Under the pieces are notes generated by a model, which was not told the origin of the DNA, did no database searches, and saw nothing but the letters and a program-made list of their open reading frames with translations. Shown here in pieces: positions 17,537-26,383 of a DNA stretch of 64,000 nt (position 1 is its first letter; each line of letters begins with the position of its first letter). The stretch covers positions 1 to 64,000 of the forward strand of contig CAKQVG010000008.1 in the NCBI GenBank assembly GCA_934277695.1. Reading direction: 5' to 3'. Made by a program: the position numbers and the translations under genes. The stretch is from CAG-238 sp934277695 (GTDB taxonomy: Bacteria; Bacillota; Clostridia; Peptostreptococcales; Anaerovoracaceae).

Positions 17537-18076
17537 TTATAAATATTTTTCGGCAAGGCAGATCCTTCCCTCTTCTAAGGTCTGCTTCATATCGATCACC
17601 CGCTGGTTACTGCTTCCCCGGAAGAGCAGGGTCAAATCGCGCTGTTTCTGCACAAAAGGTCCGTCAATGAGCAAATCCGTCAATTGGAGGAGCTGCCGCA
17701 CCGCATCGTTTGTCTTTGCCCTTTCCTGCAGTTCCTCAAACCGGAAGCCGGTATAGATTACGATGTTCAGATTTCTTTTTTTGATTTCGCGGGCAAGATT
17801 GAGGAAAGCCTCCGGCTGGCACATCGGTTCCCCTCCGCTAAAGGTTACCCCGTCCAGCAGCGGGTTCTCATCAATTGCCGCTACAATCTTTGATATCTCG
17901 CAGTCGTATCCGCCGTCAAAATCGTGGGTATCCGGGTTGTGGCATCCTTCGCATCCGTGCGGACAACCCTGACAGAATACGGTAAACCGCAGTCCCGGTC
18001 CGTCCACGATGGATTCCCTTATGATGCCTGCAAGCCGTATGGAATCAAAGTTTTTCAAATCCTGTGTTGATGTCAT
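17537..18076 (-). CDS. nrdG: Anaerobic ribonucleotide reductase activating protein
   Basis: Radical SAM enzyme that generates the glycyl radical on NrdD. 179 residues. The cluster motif GCPHGCEGCHNPDTH (CxxxCxxC) is at about residues 35-48, and VTFSGGEPM follows at about residue 98. The start overlaps the nrdD end by 32 bases; its ribosome binding site is weak, so it may depend on coupling to nrdD. Confidence 0.95.
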   Translation of the reverse strand: MTSTQDLKNFDSIRLAGIIRESIVDGPGLRFTVFCQGCPHGCEGCHNPDTHDFDGGYDCEISKIVAAIDENPLLDGVTFSGGEPMCQPEAFLNLAREIKKRNLNIVIYTGFRFEELQERAKTNDAVRQLLQLTDLLIDGPFVQKQRDLTLLFRGSSNQRVIDMKQTLEEGRICLAEKYL

Positions 18077-20390
18077 GTTTTACTCTGTCCTTTTCCTCTG
18101 CCGCTTTGGCATTGTTCCAATGGTCCATGGTTCCTACCAAATATCCGGTTATTCTGCGGATTCTCTCGAATCCGACATCGCCTTCTTCCTCTTTGCGGTG
18201 GCATTGCGGACACTCATTATCAATGATTCCCGTGTATCCGCAGCATGGGTCTCTGTCAACCGGATGGTTGATGGAGCCGTATCCGATTCCGGATTCCTTC
18301 ATGCATCTTACTACCTTTTCGAACGCATCAAGGTTCTTAAGCGGGTCTCCGTCAAGTTCAATGTAGGAAATATGTCCGCCGTTGGTAAGTTCGTGATAAG
18401 GAGCTTCCAGTCTGATCTTTTCGAAAGCGTTTATCGGGTAGTATACCGGGATATGGAAACTGTTCGTGTAATAGTCTCTGTCCGTAACACCCGGGATGAT
18501 TCCGTATTTTTCTTTGTCGATTCTTACAAAACGTCCCGAAAGTCCTTCCGCCGGTGTTGCAATGAGTGACCAGTTGAGGCCGGTCTTTCTTGCCTGCTCA
18601 TCCATTCTCTTTCTCATGTAGCCGACGATTTCAAGGCCGAGGCTCTGTGCTTCCTTTGACTCGCCGTGGTGCGCGCCCACGAGAGCCTTCAGGCATTCCG
18701 CAAGCCCGATAAATCCGACGGTAAGCGTTCCGTGTTTGATTACTTCTTCAATGGTGTCGTCAGGACCCAGCTTGTCGGAGTCAAGCCAAATGCCTTGTCC
18801 CATGAGGAACGGGAAGTTCTTGACTTTTTTCTGCGACTGAATTTTGAATCGGTCGTAAAGCTGTGCGATACAAATGTCAATCGTATTGTCGAGCAATTCG
18901 AAGAACAAATCAATGTCTCCCTTTGCCTTGATTGCCAGTCTCGGCAGATTCAGGGATGTAAAACTGAGGTTGCCTCTGCCGTTTACGATTTCTCTGGTTG
19001 GGTCATAGACATTGCCGATAACACGCGTACGACATCCCATGTAAGCACATTCGGTGCTTGGGTCACCTTCTTTATAGTACTGCTTATTGAACGGTGCATC
19101 AAGGAACGAGAAATTCGGGAAAAGTCTCTTCGCTGAAACCTTGCATGCAAGCTTGAACAAGTCGTAGTTCGGATCTCCCGGATTGTAGCTTACGCCTTCT
19201 TTCACTTTAAATATCTGAATCGGGAAAATCGGTGTTTCGCCGTTTCCCAGTCCCGCTTCTGTCGCCATCATAATACTTTCCATGACGAGCCTGCCTTCCG
19301 GAGAGGTGTCTGTGCCGTAGTTGATGGAACTGAACGGAACCTGCGCGCCCGCTCTGGAGTGCATGGTATTCAGGTTATGGATGAAGGCTTCCATCGCCTG
19401 ATAAGTCTTCCTTCTGATTTCTTTATCGGCGAATTTCTTGGAGCGAGCCTGCATTTTGTGTGCTTCCTCTTCCGGAACGATTTTCTTAAGTTCTTCCAGT
19501 TCAAGCTCCATGTAGTTGTTGTCCCATGCCATGCAAGGATATACGCCGTGTTCGTGCTCAATCTTTCCCTCGAGAGCCTTCATTCTCTCAACCCCGTCTT
19601 CTATATCTTCGAGGAAATCGAGCATCTTGCCGAGGTTCGTCACATAAAGTCTCTTATATGCTTTCTTAACGCCGGGAGCCATTCCGTAGTCAAAATTCGG
19701 TACGGACTGTCCGCCGTGCTGGTCGTTCTGATTCGACTGAATCGCAATGCATGCAAGTGCTGCGTAACTTTCGATGTCGTTCGGCTCTCTCAAATGCCCG
19801 TGTCCGGTCGAAAATCCGCCTTTGAGCAGTTTTACCAGGTCAATCTGGCAGCAGGTCATCGTCAGCGTATAGAAGTCCATATCGTGAATATGGATGTCGC
19901 CTTCTTCGTGGGCTTTGGTATGCTTCGGGTCGATAACATACATCTTGTAGAATTCCTTGGCGCCCTCGGAACCGTACTTCAGCATCGTTCCCATTGCTGT
20001 ATTTCCGTCTATGTTTGCGTTTTCACGCTTGATTTCGTTTTCTTTTGCTTCTTTAAAAGTCAGATCCTCATAAATCTTCATGAGTTTGGTGTTCATATTT
20101 CTGACTCTGGTACGTTCCGCACGGTAAAGTATGTATTCTTTCGCTGTGCGGGCATGTCCGTTTTCAATCAGAATTTTCTCAACAGCATCCTGAATCTGTT
20201 CTACCGTAGGTATCTGATTATGGCAGATTTCCAATAAATAAAGTTCCACTTGTTTTGCCAGATAAAGCGACATTTCTCTGTCACGTCCGCCGAGAACCTG
20301 CGCAGCCTTAAAAATGGCATCGGCAATTTTGTCGACATTAAAGTCAACCATTCTTCCGTCTCGTTTAATGATCTTTTTGATGCTGTCCAT
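18045..20390 (-). CDS. nrdD: Anaerobic ribonucleoside-triphosphate reductase
   Basis: Class III reductase making dNTPs without oxygen. 781 residues. Order: N-terminal ATP-cone (KRDGRMVDFNVDKIADAI), the catalytic barrel, C-terminal zinc cysteines (CCGYTG and CPQC) and the glycyl radical loop RITGYLVG with Gly749 near the end. Operon nrdD-nrdG. Candidate NrdR operators overlap its promoter. No aerobic reductase is seen in the window, consistent with an anaerobe. Confidence 0.97.
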   Translation of the reverse strand: MDSIKKIIKRDGRMVDFNVDKIADAIFKAAQVLGGRDREMSLYLAKQVELYLLEICHNQIPTVEQIQDAVEKILIENGHARTAKEYILYRAERTRVRNMNTKLMKIYEDLTFKEAKENEIKRENANIDGNTAMGTMLKYGSEGAKEFYKMYVIDPKHTKAHEEGDIHIHDMDFYTLTMTCCQIDLVKLLKGGFSTGHGHLREPNDIESYAALACIAIQSNQNDQHGGQSVPNFDYGMAPGVKKAYKRLYVTNLGKMLDFLEDIEDGVERMKALEGKIEHEHGVYPCMAWDNNYMELELEELKKIVPEEEAHKMQARSKKFADKEIRRKTYQAMEAFIHNLNTMHSRAGAQVPFSSINYGTDTSPEGRLVMESIMMATEAGLGNGETPIFPIQIFKVKEGVSYNPGDPNYDLFKLACKVSAKRLFPNFSFLDAPFNKQYYKEGDPSTECAYMGCRTRVIGNVYDPTREIVNGRGNLSFTSLNLPRLAIKAKGDIDLFFELLDNTIDICIAQLYDRFKIQSQKKVKNFPFLMGQGIWLDSDKLGPDDTIEEVIKHGTLTVGFIGLAECLKALVGAHHGESKEAQSLGLEIVGYMRKRMDEQARKTGLNWSLIATPAEGLSGRFVRIDKEKYGIIPGVTDRDYYTNSFHIPVYYPINAFEKIRLEAPYHELTNGGHISYIELDGDPLKNLDAFEKVVRCMKESGIGYGSINHPVDRDPCCGYTGIIDNECPQCHRKEEEGDVGFERIRRITGYLVGTMDHWNNAKAAEEKDRVKHDINTGFEKL

Positions 20391-20444
20391 GCGTAAAACC
20401 GTCCTTTTCCTTTTTCTTTTCTCCCATTATTACGTGTCAATAAA

Positions 20445-20491
20445 CCACAATATGTAGTATGTATATTAAAATTTACTACTAAATGTCCGAT
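20445..20491 (-). promoter_or_regulatory. Pair of candidate NrdR boxes before nrdD
   Basis: The proximal box (20445-20460, CCACAATATGTAGTAT) resembles the NrdR consensus ACACWATATMTAGTGT. A weaker box at 20476-20491 keeps ACTA-A in its left half. The centres are exactly 31 bp apart, the usual spacing for the tetramer-type NrdR pair. The distal box lies between the -35 and -10, and the proximal one at the start of transcription. Confidence 0.6.
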
Positions 20492-20498
20492 ATGTCAA
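20470..20498 (-). promoter_or_regulatory. Promoter of nrdDG
   Basis: Minus-strand TTGACA (20498-20493), 17 bp, TAAATT (20475-20470), about 80 bases before the nrdD start. Confidence 0.75.
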
Positions 20499-20503
20499 GA
20501 GGT

Positions 20504-21049
20504 TTACTTGTTTTTTCTCGAAAAATATTCTTCCCGAAGCATGGACATCGAATGAAGGTCTACATATTTTCCGTCTTTCTTGCCGCCGTTTCTCATCACG
20601 CCTTCGTACGAGAATCCTACCTTGAGATACAGTTTCGAGGCGATTTTGTTGTCGGTAAAATGATCCAAGGTAACTCTCTCCATGTTCATTTCCTCAAATG
20701 CAAGCCGAAGCATCGTTTCCAGGGCTTCTTCTCCGAGCCCCCTGCCGCGTATGTTCTTGTCAGCTATGTAGATTCTCGTTATATCAAGAGAATCATAATG
20801 CTCATCAATATTGCTTACATAAATTCTTCCGATTGGGTTTCCGTCTTCTTTAAGACAGATGGTCAGCTGCATCTTGTCATCGTCCTCGCAGCGGTGGATG
20901 AATTCCGTAACAACTTCTTCGTAGTCTCTGCCCTTGCTTATTGTGAAGAACTCCGTAACTGAATCCATCTGCTCCCATTCCGCAAAAAATCTGCAGTCAT
21001 CAAATGTGCTTTCGCGTAATACTATTCTTTCACCTTCAATATTCTTCAT
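20504..21049 (-). CDS. GNAT family N-acetyltransferase
   Basis: 181 residues, close to RimJ/RimL-type acetyltransferases. GERIVLRESTFDD at the start, ISNIDEHYDSLDI-type beta strands, and the acetyl-CoA loop KNIRGRGLGEEAL (Q/RxxGxG/A) near residue 100, followed by NKIASKLYLKVGFSYEG. Substrate cannot be told; RimL relatives acetylate protein N-termini, polyamines or amino sugars. It ends just before the nrdD promoter and is divergent from the pseudopeptidase gene. Confidence 0.85.
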   Translation of the reverse strand: MKNIEGERIVLRESTFDDCRFFAEWEQMDSVTEFFTISKGRDYEEVVTEFIHRCEDDDKMQLTICLKEDGNPIGRIYVSNIDEHYDSLDITRIYIADKNIRGRGLGEEALETMLRLAFEEMNMERVTLDHFTDNKIASKLYLKVGFSYEGVMRNGGKKDGKYVDLHSMSMLREEYFSRKNK

Positions 21050-21088
21050 CTTATAATCACTTTCCTTTTCATATTTTTTATGATATAA

Positions 21089-21128
21089 TTACAACTTGTA
21101 AGTTTACAACTACATTATAGCATTGTAA
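21089..21128. promoter_or_regulatory. Cluster of TTACAA/TTGTAA motifs between divergent genes
   Basis: A perfect palindrome TTACAA-C-TTGTAA (21089-21101), a further TTACAA (21104-21109) and TTGTAA (21123-21128) lie between the GNAT gene and the pseudopeptidase gene. A minus-strand TTGTAA..TATCAT pair may also be the GNAT promoter. Possible operator; the regulator is unknown. Confidence 0.4.
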
Positions 21129-21169
21129 CACTGTAATTCAAAGCATGAAATTTAAAAAGGTGGCTAGTT

Positions 21170-22621
21170 ATGGGGAAATTGGATATATCGAGTAAAATTA
21201 AAAATTTAGGCAGAAAAAAAACAGTCATTTTGGCTATTGGAATCATATTGGTGATTGCGCTCGCTGCGGGCGGAATCTATCTGGTTCGTTCAAATCAAAA
21301 TGATGAACCTACTTTGGAAGAAATCGTAAGCGAAAAACTCAGTGCATACAAAACGGATATTGCCGACTCGCTCAGCACGTTGAATTCAAATGATAAGGTG
21401 GCCGATTACCTCGTCTCATGGGCGGCCAACAAAGATATAAAGTCTGAAAGAGATTGGAATAACAACGTTATCTACTCGATTAAGGCATCGTCCAAGGACT
21501 ACAAAGAAAACAAACCGGTAATTATCGCATGCGAATACGACGCTGCAGATATGGAAAACTATCTGGAACCTATGGCGACAGCTCTGACCGTTGCCAAGAA
21601 TGCCAAATATCACGGAGCTTTCAAAGTCGTGTTCATGCCGCGTGAAAACGGCGAGATGAAGGGTGCGGAATCACTGTCGGAAAAATACATGACAAAGGAC
21701 ACGCAGTTGTTCTTCCTGGGAGCTTCGTCCTCTTCCAAAGTATCGACCACAACCGGCGGATATAAACAGTTTGCGATTACGGATTCCCTGAACACATGTG
21801 CTCCGACGCATGACAAGGCATACAAGATTACAATCAAACATGTTCCTTCTCAGGATGCAGGTTACGCGATTAACCCTATCAAAACGCTCGGAAATCTGCT
21901 GGCGAACTTCAAATCGACTTCGCTTTTGTTTGAACTTTCATCCTTTACAGGCGGAAAAAATGCCGACACAATGCCATCGCGTGCATCGGTAACGGTTGTC
22001 ATCAGTTCTTCTGACGAGGAAAAGTTCTGCACGAGAATGGATAAGGCGATCGAAAAATTTGACGACAAATATGCGGGGGATTATCCCGAAATCTCCTATA
22101 CGTATAAAGAAGCAGAACTTCCTGACACGGTATTCACAAAGAAAGAAACCGAAAACATTGTCAGCCTTATGTACACGGCACTTAACGGTGTATATTACAA
22201 AGATGACGACGGCAATGTAACCGCCGTCACAAATATCGGAAAAATCCGCGCAAAAGGTTCTTCCCTGTCGATTTTGGTAAGTGCCATGAGTTCTTCCGCT
22301 GATCTTCTTAATGAGATTCGCGATGCATACAAGACGATCGCAGGGCTCTGCGATGTAAAGAGCCGCACCGTGAACAGTTACAGTGTTTACAGCGGCGGCG
22401 GGAAAACCTCGGCTCTTCTTGATCAGTTTGAAAGCAGCTTTTTGGCTTTCACCGGTGACTCGGAAATGATCGTGGAAGATGCAGTGGAAACCACCCCTTG
22501 CAGCGTATTCTCCAACAGAGATTCGGGCATGGCCATGCTTTACTGCGGAATAACCGACAAAACCAAAGAAAAGTTTGCCGGCTCCCTAATTACTTTCTTG
22601 GATAACACAAATAATGTGTAA
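21170..22621 (+). CDS. Membrane-anchored M20C/PepD-like pseudopeptidase
   Basis: 483 residues: a basic N-terminus, one membrane helix (about residues 19-38), then an extracytoplasmic domain. It follows the order of aminoacyl-histidine dipeptidase (PepD, family M20C): a VIIACEYDAAD strand where the HxD metal motif should be, AKYHGAFKVVFMPRENGEMKGAE matching the PepD HGPLEVLFTVDEETGLTGA-type segment, a TTGGYK turn, then KITIKHVPSQDAGYAINPI matching the SGIEIHKGRANA-type segment and ELSSFTGGKNADTMPSRA matching the GGNKRNAIPREA-type segment. The metal-binding His, Asp and Glu-Glu residues are not conserved, so it is probably not a peptidase. RBS AAAGGTGG at good spacing. Function unknown; sensing or binding of peptides is an inference. 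Confidence 0.75.
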   Translation: MGKLDISSKIKNLGRKKTVILAIGIILVIALAAGGIYLVRSNQNDEPTLEEIVSEKLSAYKTDIADSLSTLNSNDKVADYLVSWAANKDIKSERDWNNNVIYSIKASSKDYKENKPVIIACEYDAADMENYLEPMATALTVAKNAKYHGAFKVVFMPRENGEMKGAESLSEKYMTKDTQLFFLGASSSSKVSTTTGGYKQFAITDSLNTCAPTHDKAYKITIKHVPSQDAGYAINPIKTLGNLLANFKSTSLLFELSSFTGGKNADTMPSRASVTVVISSSDEEKFCTRMDKAIEKFDDKYAGDYPEISYTYKEAELPDTVFTKKETENIVSLMYTALNGVYYKDDDGNVTAVTNIGKIRAKGSSLSILVSAMSSSADLLNEIRDAYKTIAGLCDVKSRTVNSYSVYSGGGKTSALLDQFESSFLAFTGDSEMIVEDAVETTPCSVFSNRDSGMAMLYCGITDKTKEKFAGSLITFLDNTNNV

Positions 22622-22651
22622 TACCTTTTGACAACTTTTAATACTGCAGCA

Positions 22652-23542
22652 TTACTGAAGAATATCAATCAGATGCTCGTCCTTTCGATAAATGTATACA
22701 TTATCGGACAGCCATTCTTCTTCGGTAATGCTTTCTTTATTTCCGGCTTTCAGTAATTCTTTTACCGTTTCATCATTGATCTTCGCCTCCGGCAGGTTCG
22801 TCGGTAAAACAATTATCTCATCAAGCGACGACGGCAGCAGATACAAATCGCAGTCCAGCTTGTTTGCAAGGTCTTCCAGCAGCCTCTCATAGATGATGGA
22901 AGCTGCACCCCAGGTAAGTCTTTTGTTTGATAAGGCATACATCGGCGGTGCCACAGCGACAAGCTCGGGTTTTAAGGTTTTCTTCGTCATTTTCAGCGCA
23001 AATTTATACAGTTCTTCTTCCGTCATATTGATTTTCTTGAGTATCTCATAGTCGATGATCGTGCTGTACAGGTCGTTTCCGCTTATTACAACCTCGCGGC
23101 AGATCAATGTGAGATCGAGAACATCATAGTGCGGTACATTCTCAATCAGCCTTTTGTTCTTTTCCTTATTGATAAGCTGGAACACGATGCACTCGCCAAA
23201 AATGAGCTGCTCTTCGTTTGCACTCTTCTTCATTTTTTCTGACATTTCATCGGTCGCTTTTATAATTGCCGCGATTTCTTTGATCAACATTTCAAAACTT
23301 GCACCCGAAGCATATTTCTCATAATACGGTTTAAAATAGGTATTCGCCATGCAGCAAGGCTCATCTGTGTCCCCATCGTTTTCACGATTCGGAACCAGCA
23401 TAAGGGTCTCAAGTTCCACATTCACCTTATTTACAAGCTTCTCGCTCACGGTATACTCTTCAAATTTCTCCGGCAGATAAGACTTTATCTCCGTTTTGAC
23501 TTTCTCTTTAAATTGATCATAGGTTAATTTTTTCTTTTCCAT
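22652..23542 (-). CDS. DUF5688-like protein, unknown function
   Basis: 296 soluble residues resembling the clostridial DUF5688 family: KLTYDQFKEKVKTEI at the start, VPNRENDGDTDEPCCMANTYFKPYY in place of the family's partly conserved N-P-YL-like region, and a C-terminal part on early/late expression of stable folds (ALSNKRLTWGAASII, LPSSLDEIIVLP). No catalytic motif is recognisable. Near-consensus promoter and a good GGAGGG site. Convergent with the pseudopeptidase gene, 30 bases apart. Confidence 0.65.
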   Translation of the reverse strand: MEKKKLTYDQFKEKVKTEIKSYLPEKFEEYTVSEKLVNKVNVELETLMLVPNRENDGDTDEPCCMANTYFKPYYEKYASGASFEMLIKEIAAIIKATDEMSEKMKKSANEEQLIFGECIVFQLINKEKNKRLIENVPHYDVLDLTLICREVVISGNDLYSTIIDYEILKKINMTEEELYKFALKMTKKTLKPELVAVAPPMYALSNKRLTWGAASIIYERLLEDLANKLDCDLYLLPSSLDEIIVLPTNLPEAKINDETVKELLKAGNKESITEEEWLSDNVYIYRKDEHLIDILQ

Positions 23543-23564
23543 ATAATAGCCCTCCTTGTTTTAC

Positions 23565-23592
23565 ATTATATTACATTTACATTATTTTACAA
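23565..23592 (-). promoter_or_regulatory. Promoter of the DUF5688-like gene
   Basis: Minus-strand TTGTAA (23592-23587), 16 bp, TATAAT (23570-23565). The spacer and flanks hold repeated ATGTAA motifs like those before the neighbouring pseudopeptidase gene. Confidence 0.7.
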
Positions 23593-23662
23593 GAAGGACG
23601 GCGATTTTCGTATCTGAAATGTAAGAATTGTTACGATTTCTGTATAGGCAAATTGCTCCAAT

Positions 23663-23691
23663 AAAAAAACGCCTCAAATGAGGCGTTTTTT
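23663..23691. terminator. Bidirectional terminator downstream of the YfcC-type carrier
   Basis: Symmetric hairpin ACGCCTC (23669-23675) / GAGGCGT (23680-23686) with A-run before and T-run after, so it works in both directions. It ends the minus-strand M20/YfcC transcript. Confidence 0.88.
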
Positions 23692-23747
23692 ATGAGAATT
23701 ATATTCTCTACAGTTTTATGATTCGAGAGTCGGAATTATGCCCTGCT

Positions 23748-25169
23748 TTAGCCGCCGAAGTTAATTGCTACTGCAATTACCATCAATACAGCCTGTACGC
23801 AAAGTAAGATTCCGAAGAGTTTGAATGCGAACTTCCACCATTTTTCAAGAGGCATTCCTGCAAGACCGGATACTACTGCTGCGAATGCTGTAGGCCAGAT
23901 GATGTTGGATAAACCATCACCGAACTGGAATGCAAGAACAGCTGTGTCTCTTGTCATGCCAAGAAGGTCTGCCATAGGTGCCATGATCGGCATGGATACT
24001 GCTGCCTGGCCGGAACCTGATGGGATGAAGAAGTTGAGGATTGTCTGCATAACGAGCATTGCGATTGCGGACAGCCAAATCGGAAGGTGTGAAAGTGGAA
24101 GAGTAAATCCGTATACAACTGTATCGATGATTCCACCTTCAACCAGTACGAGTTTAACACCACGGGCAATACCAACCATGATTGCTGCTGTAGTAGCATC
24201 CTGGAAACCTGTTGCGAAAGTTGTTCCGATTGTGTTGAGATCCCATCTCATGATGATTGCGCAAACGATACCCATGATAAGGAATACTGCACAAATCTGG
24301 GAGAAATACCAGCCAGCCTTTACAACGCCGATTACTACAATAACGATAGCAGCAAGAAGGTCTAACAGAACGAGTTTCTGCTTAAGACCGAATTCGAGCT
24401 TGCTTACATCGATGCCGCTTTCATTATGCATGAGCTCTTCCGTCTTTGTTCCGTATAAGTATGAGTTCTTCGGATCATCCTTAACCTTGGAAGCGTAACG
24501 AACTGTGAATGCGGAAGCAACTGCCCACAGTACCAGGTGGCAGGCAAGACGATAGCCAACACCGGACATGTAAGTTACTTCTGCGATACCCTGTGCAACA
24601 CCTACGGTGAACGGGTTCATCATAGCTCCGGAGTAACCGATGCCGGCACCGAATGCGATAACTGCAAGACCTACGAGTGCGTCATATCCCATGCCGACAT
24701 AAATTGCCGCGAATACCGGTATGAACGGAAGCCATTCTTCGAACATACCGATTGTGGATGAACCAAGACCGATTAACAGCATGAAAATCGGAATAGTGAT
24801 GAGGGAGCTCTTACCTTTGAAAATCTTAAGAAGAGCAGCAACCGCACCGTCGAAAGCACCTGATTTGATTACAAATACAACGGATGCATATGTGATGAAT
24901 ACGAGGAATGAAATGTCTGCTGCGTCAACCATACCTTCATAAACGAGTTCGAATACTCTGAAAGGGCCTACCGGTGATACTTCAGCAGTTTCATGCCATG
25001 TACCTGCGATTGCAACCTGTCTGCCGTCTGCATTTTCCATATAGTCGAAGGAACCTGCAGGAATAATCCATGTAAGGATAGCACAGACTACAATAATAGC
25101 GAATAAAATGACAAATGTATGCGGAAGATTAAATTTTTTCTTCTCGCCGAGTTTTGGACCATTACTCAT
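23748..25169 (-). CDS. YfcC family (DcuC/ArcD-like) membrane carrier
   Basis: 473 residues with about 12 hydrophobic segments. Short cytoplasmic N-terminus (KKKFNLPHTFVILF), a periplasmic loop, the IGLGSSTIGMFEEWLPFIPV segment, GAGIGYSGAMMNPFTVGVAQ and FFIPSGSGQAAVSMPIMAP, all typical of the YfcC branch of the C4-dicarboxylate/ion-transporter superfamily. Substrates of the group include dicarboxylates, arginine/ornithine and peptides; not decidable here. Lies 52 bases after an M20 peptidase gene in the same direction, so uptake and hydrolysis of the same compound is likely. Confidence 0.85.
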   Translation of the reverse strand: MSNGPKLGEKKKFNLPHTFVILFAIIVVCAILTWIIPAGSFDYMENADGRQVAIAGTWHETAEVSPVGPFRVFELVYEGMVDAADISFLVFITYASVVFVIKSGAFDGAVAALLKIFKGKSSLITIPIFMLLIGLGSSTIGMFEEWLPFIPVFAAIYVGMGYDALVGLAVIAFGAGIGYSGAMMNPFTVGVAQGIAEVTYMSGVGYRLACHLVLWAVASAFTVRYASKVKDDPKNSYLYGTKTEELMHNESGIDVSKLEFGLKQKLVLLDLLAAIVIVVIGVVKAGWYFSQICAVFLIMGIVCAIIMRWDLNTIGTTFATGFQDATTAAIMVGIARGVKLVLVEGGIIDTVVYGFTLPLSHLPIWLSAIAMLVMQTILNFFIPSGSGQAAVSMPIMAPMADLLGMTRDTAVLAFQFGDGLSNIIWPTAFAAVVSGLAGMPLEKWWKFAFKLFGILLCVQAVLMVIAVAINFGG

Positions 25170-25221
25170 AAGTTGTCCTCCTTTTCCTATTTTATTAGTT
25201 ATAACGAATCATAAACTGAAT

Positions 25222-26295
25222 TTATTTACCACATAGCATCTGAATCATGTGCGAATAGATTTCCGCTGTCTTATCCAAGGATTCCACCGTAATGTGTTCA
25301 TTTGCTTCATGTGCTGTCATTGGTCCCGGGCCGAGAATCACGCGGTCACCTTCGAAGAAAGATGCTTCTGTAATTCCAAAGAAAGGCTGCCCTTTCTTGC
25401 CCGTTTTTTCCTCATAAACGTGAACAAGCTCGCTGTTGTTCCGGAATGAGGCTATATCATTAATGATCTCGTATGTGCCGTCAAGACCTTCAATGGCTTC
25501 ATCGACTGCTTTTCGGATAAGCGGATATTCCCTCTCCGAATCGCAAATACGAAAATCAAGATATACGGTTGTTTTATCCGGCACTTTATTAATGGATGTA
25601 CCGCCTTCGATAATACCGATGTTCATCGTCGGGTACGGAACCTTGAAGAAAGGACTCGGGGTCTTTCTGAGTTCCTGTTCGAAATCCATCATGCGATTGA
25701 GAAACTTCACCGCATTCTTGTTTGAGCTCTTTCCGTCAATCGGTGTGCTGGAATGGGTTGTAACTCCCTTAAAAGTAAAGATGTATTCAATGAGACCTTT
25801 GGAACCGATCATCGGAATAAGGTCTGTAGGTTCTGCGACGATAACATGCGGAGGGAACTTCGTTCCGGCATCAACCAAATCTTTCACTCCGCCGAACATA
25901 ATCTCTTCGTCATATGTGCAGTATACAGCAAGTCCCTTCTGAAGTTTGCTCAAATCGGTTTCGGAAATTGCCGAAAGAAAAGCTGCAATGCCGCCCTTCA
26001 TGTCACATGCACCCAATCCGTAGAGAACTCCGTCTTTTTCGGTCAGTTCGTGTGGATCGGTTGTCCAGCCGTCCGTAATATCGACGGTATCCGTATGTCC
26101 CAAGAATCCGATTGCCGGATTCTCGCCGTATTTGCCGATTAAAACCTCTTTTCCGGTTTCCGCATTCTTCTTTCTTTCAATTTCAAATCCCAGATTGGAA
26201 AGAAAACTATCGATATAATCCATGATCCGATTGTTATCTTTGTCTGCGATTGTATTAATTGCAACTAAATCTTTTAAAATTTTCTTTGCTTCCAT
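25222..26295 (-). CDS. M20 family peptidase/deacylase, ArgE/DapE type
   Basis: 357 residues, dinuclear-zinc M20 fold. Metal ligands visible: His in GHTDTV (about residue 80), Asp in GACDMKGG (about 112), Glu-Glu in TYDEEIMFGG (about 145), and a late His in TAHEANEH. The lid domain sits between (THSSTPIDGKSSNKNA). Related enzymes remove acyl groups from amino acids (acetylornithine, succinyl-DAP) or split dipeptides. No arginine or lysine pathway gene is nearby; the YfcC carrier downstream points to catabolism rather than biosynthesis. Confidence 0.87.
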   Translation of the reverse strand: MEAKKILKDLVAINTIADKDNNRIMDYIDSFLSNLGFEIERKKNAETGKEVLIGKYGENPAIGFLGHTDTVDITDGWTTDPHELTEKDGVLYGLGACDMKGGIAAFLSAISETDLSKLQKGLAVYCTYDEEIMFGGVKDLVDAGTKFPPHVIVAEPTDLIPMIGSKGLIEYIFTFKGVTTHSSTPIDGKSSNKNAVKFLNRMMDFEQELRKTPSPFFKVPYPTMNIGIIEGGTSINKVPDKTTVYLDFRICDSEREYPLIRKAVDEAIEGLDGTYEIINDIASFRNNSELVHVYEEKTGKKGQPFFGITEASFFEGDRVILGPGPMTAHEANEHITVESLDKTAEIYSHMIQMLCGK

Positions 26296-26383
26296 TGATA
26301 TTCTCCTTTATATAAAATAATAATACTTTTCCGCTTTATAGTAAAGATTTTTTTGCAAATTCTTCACAGTTTCTTCACATTCT

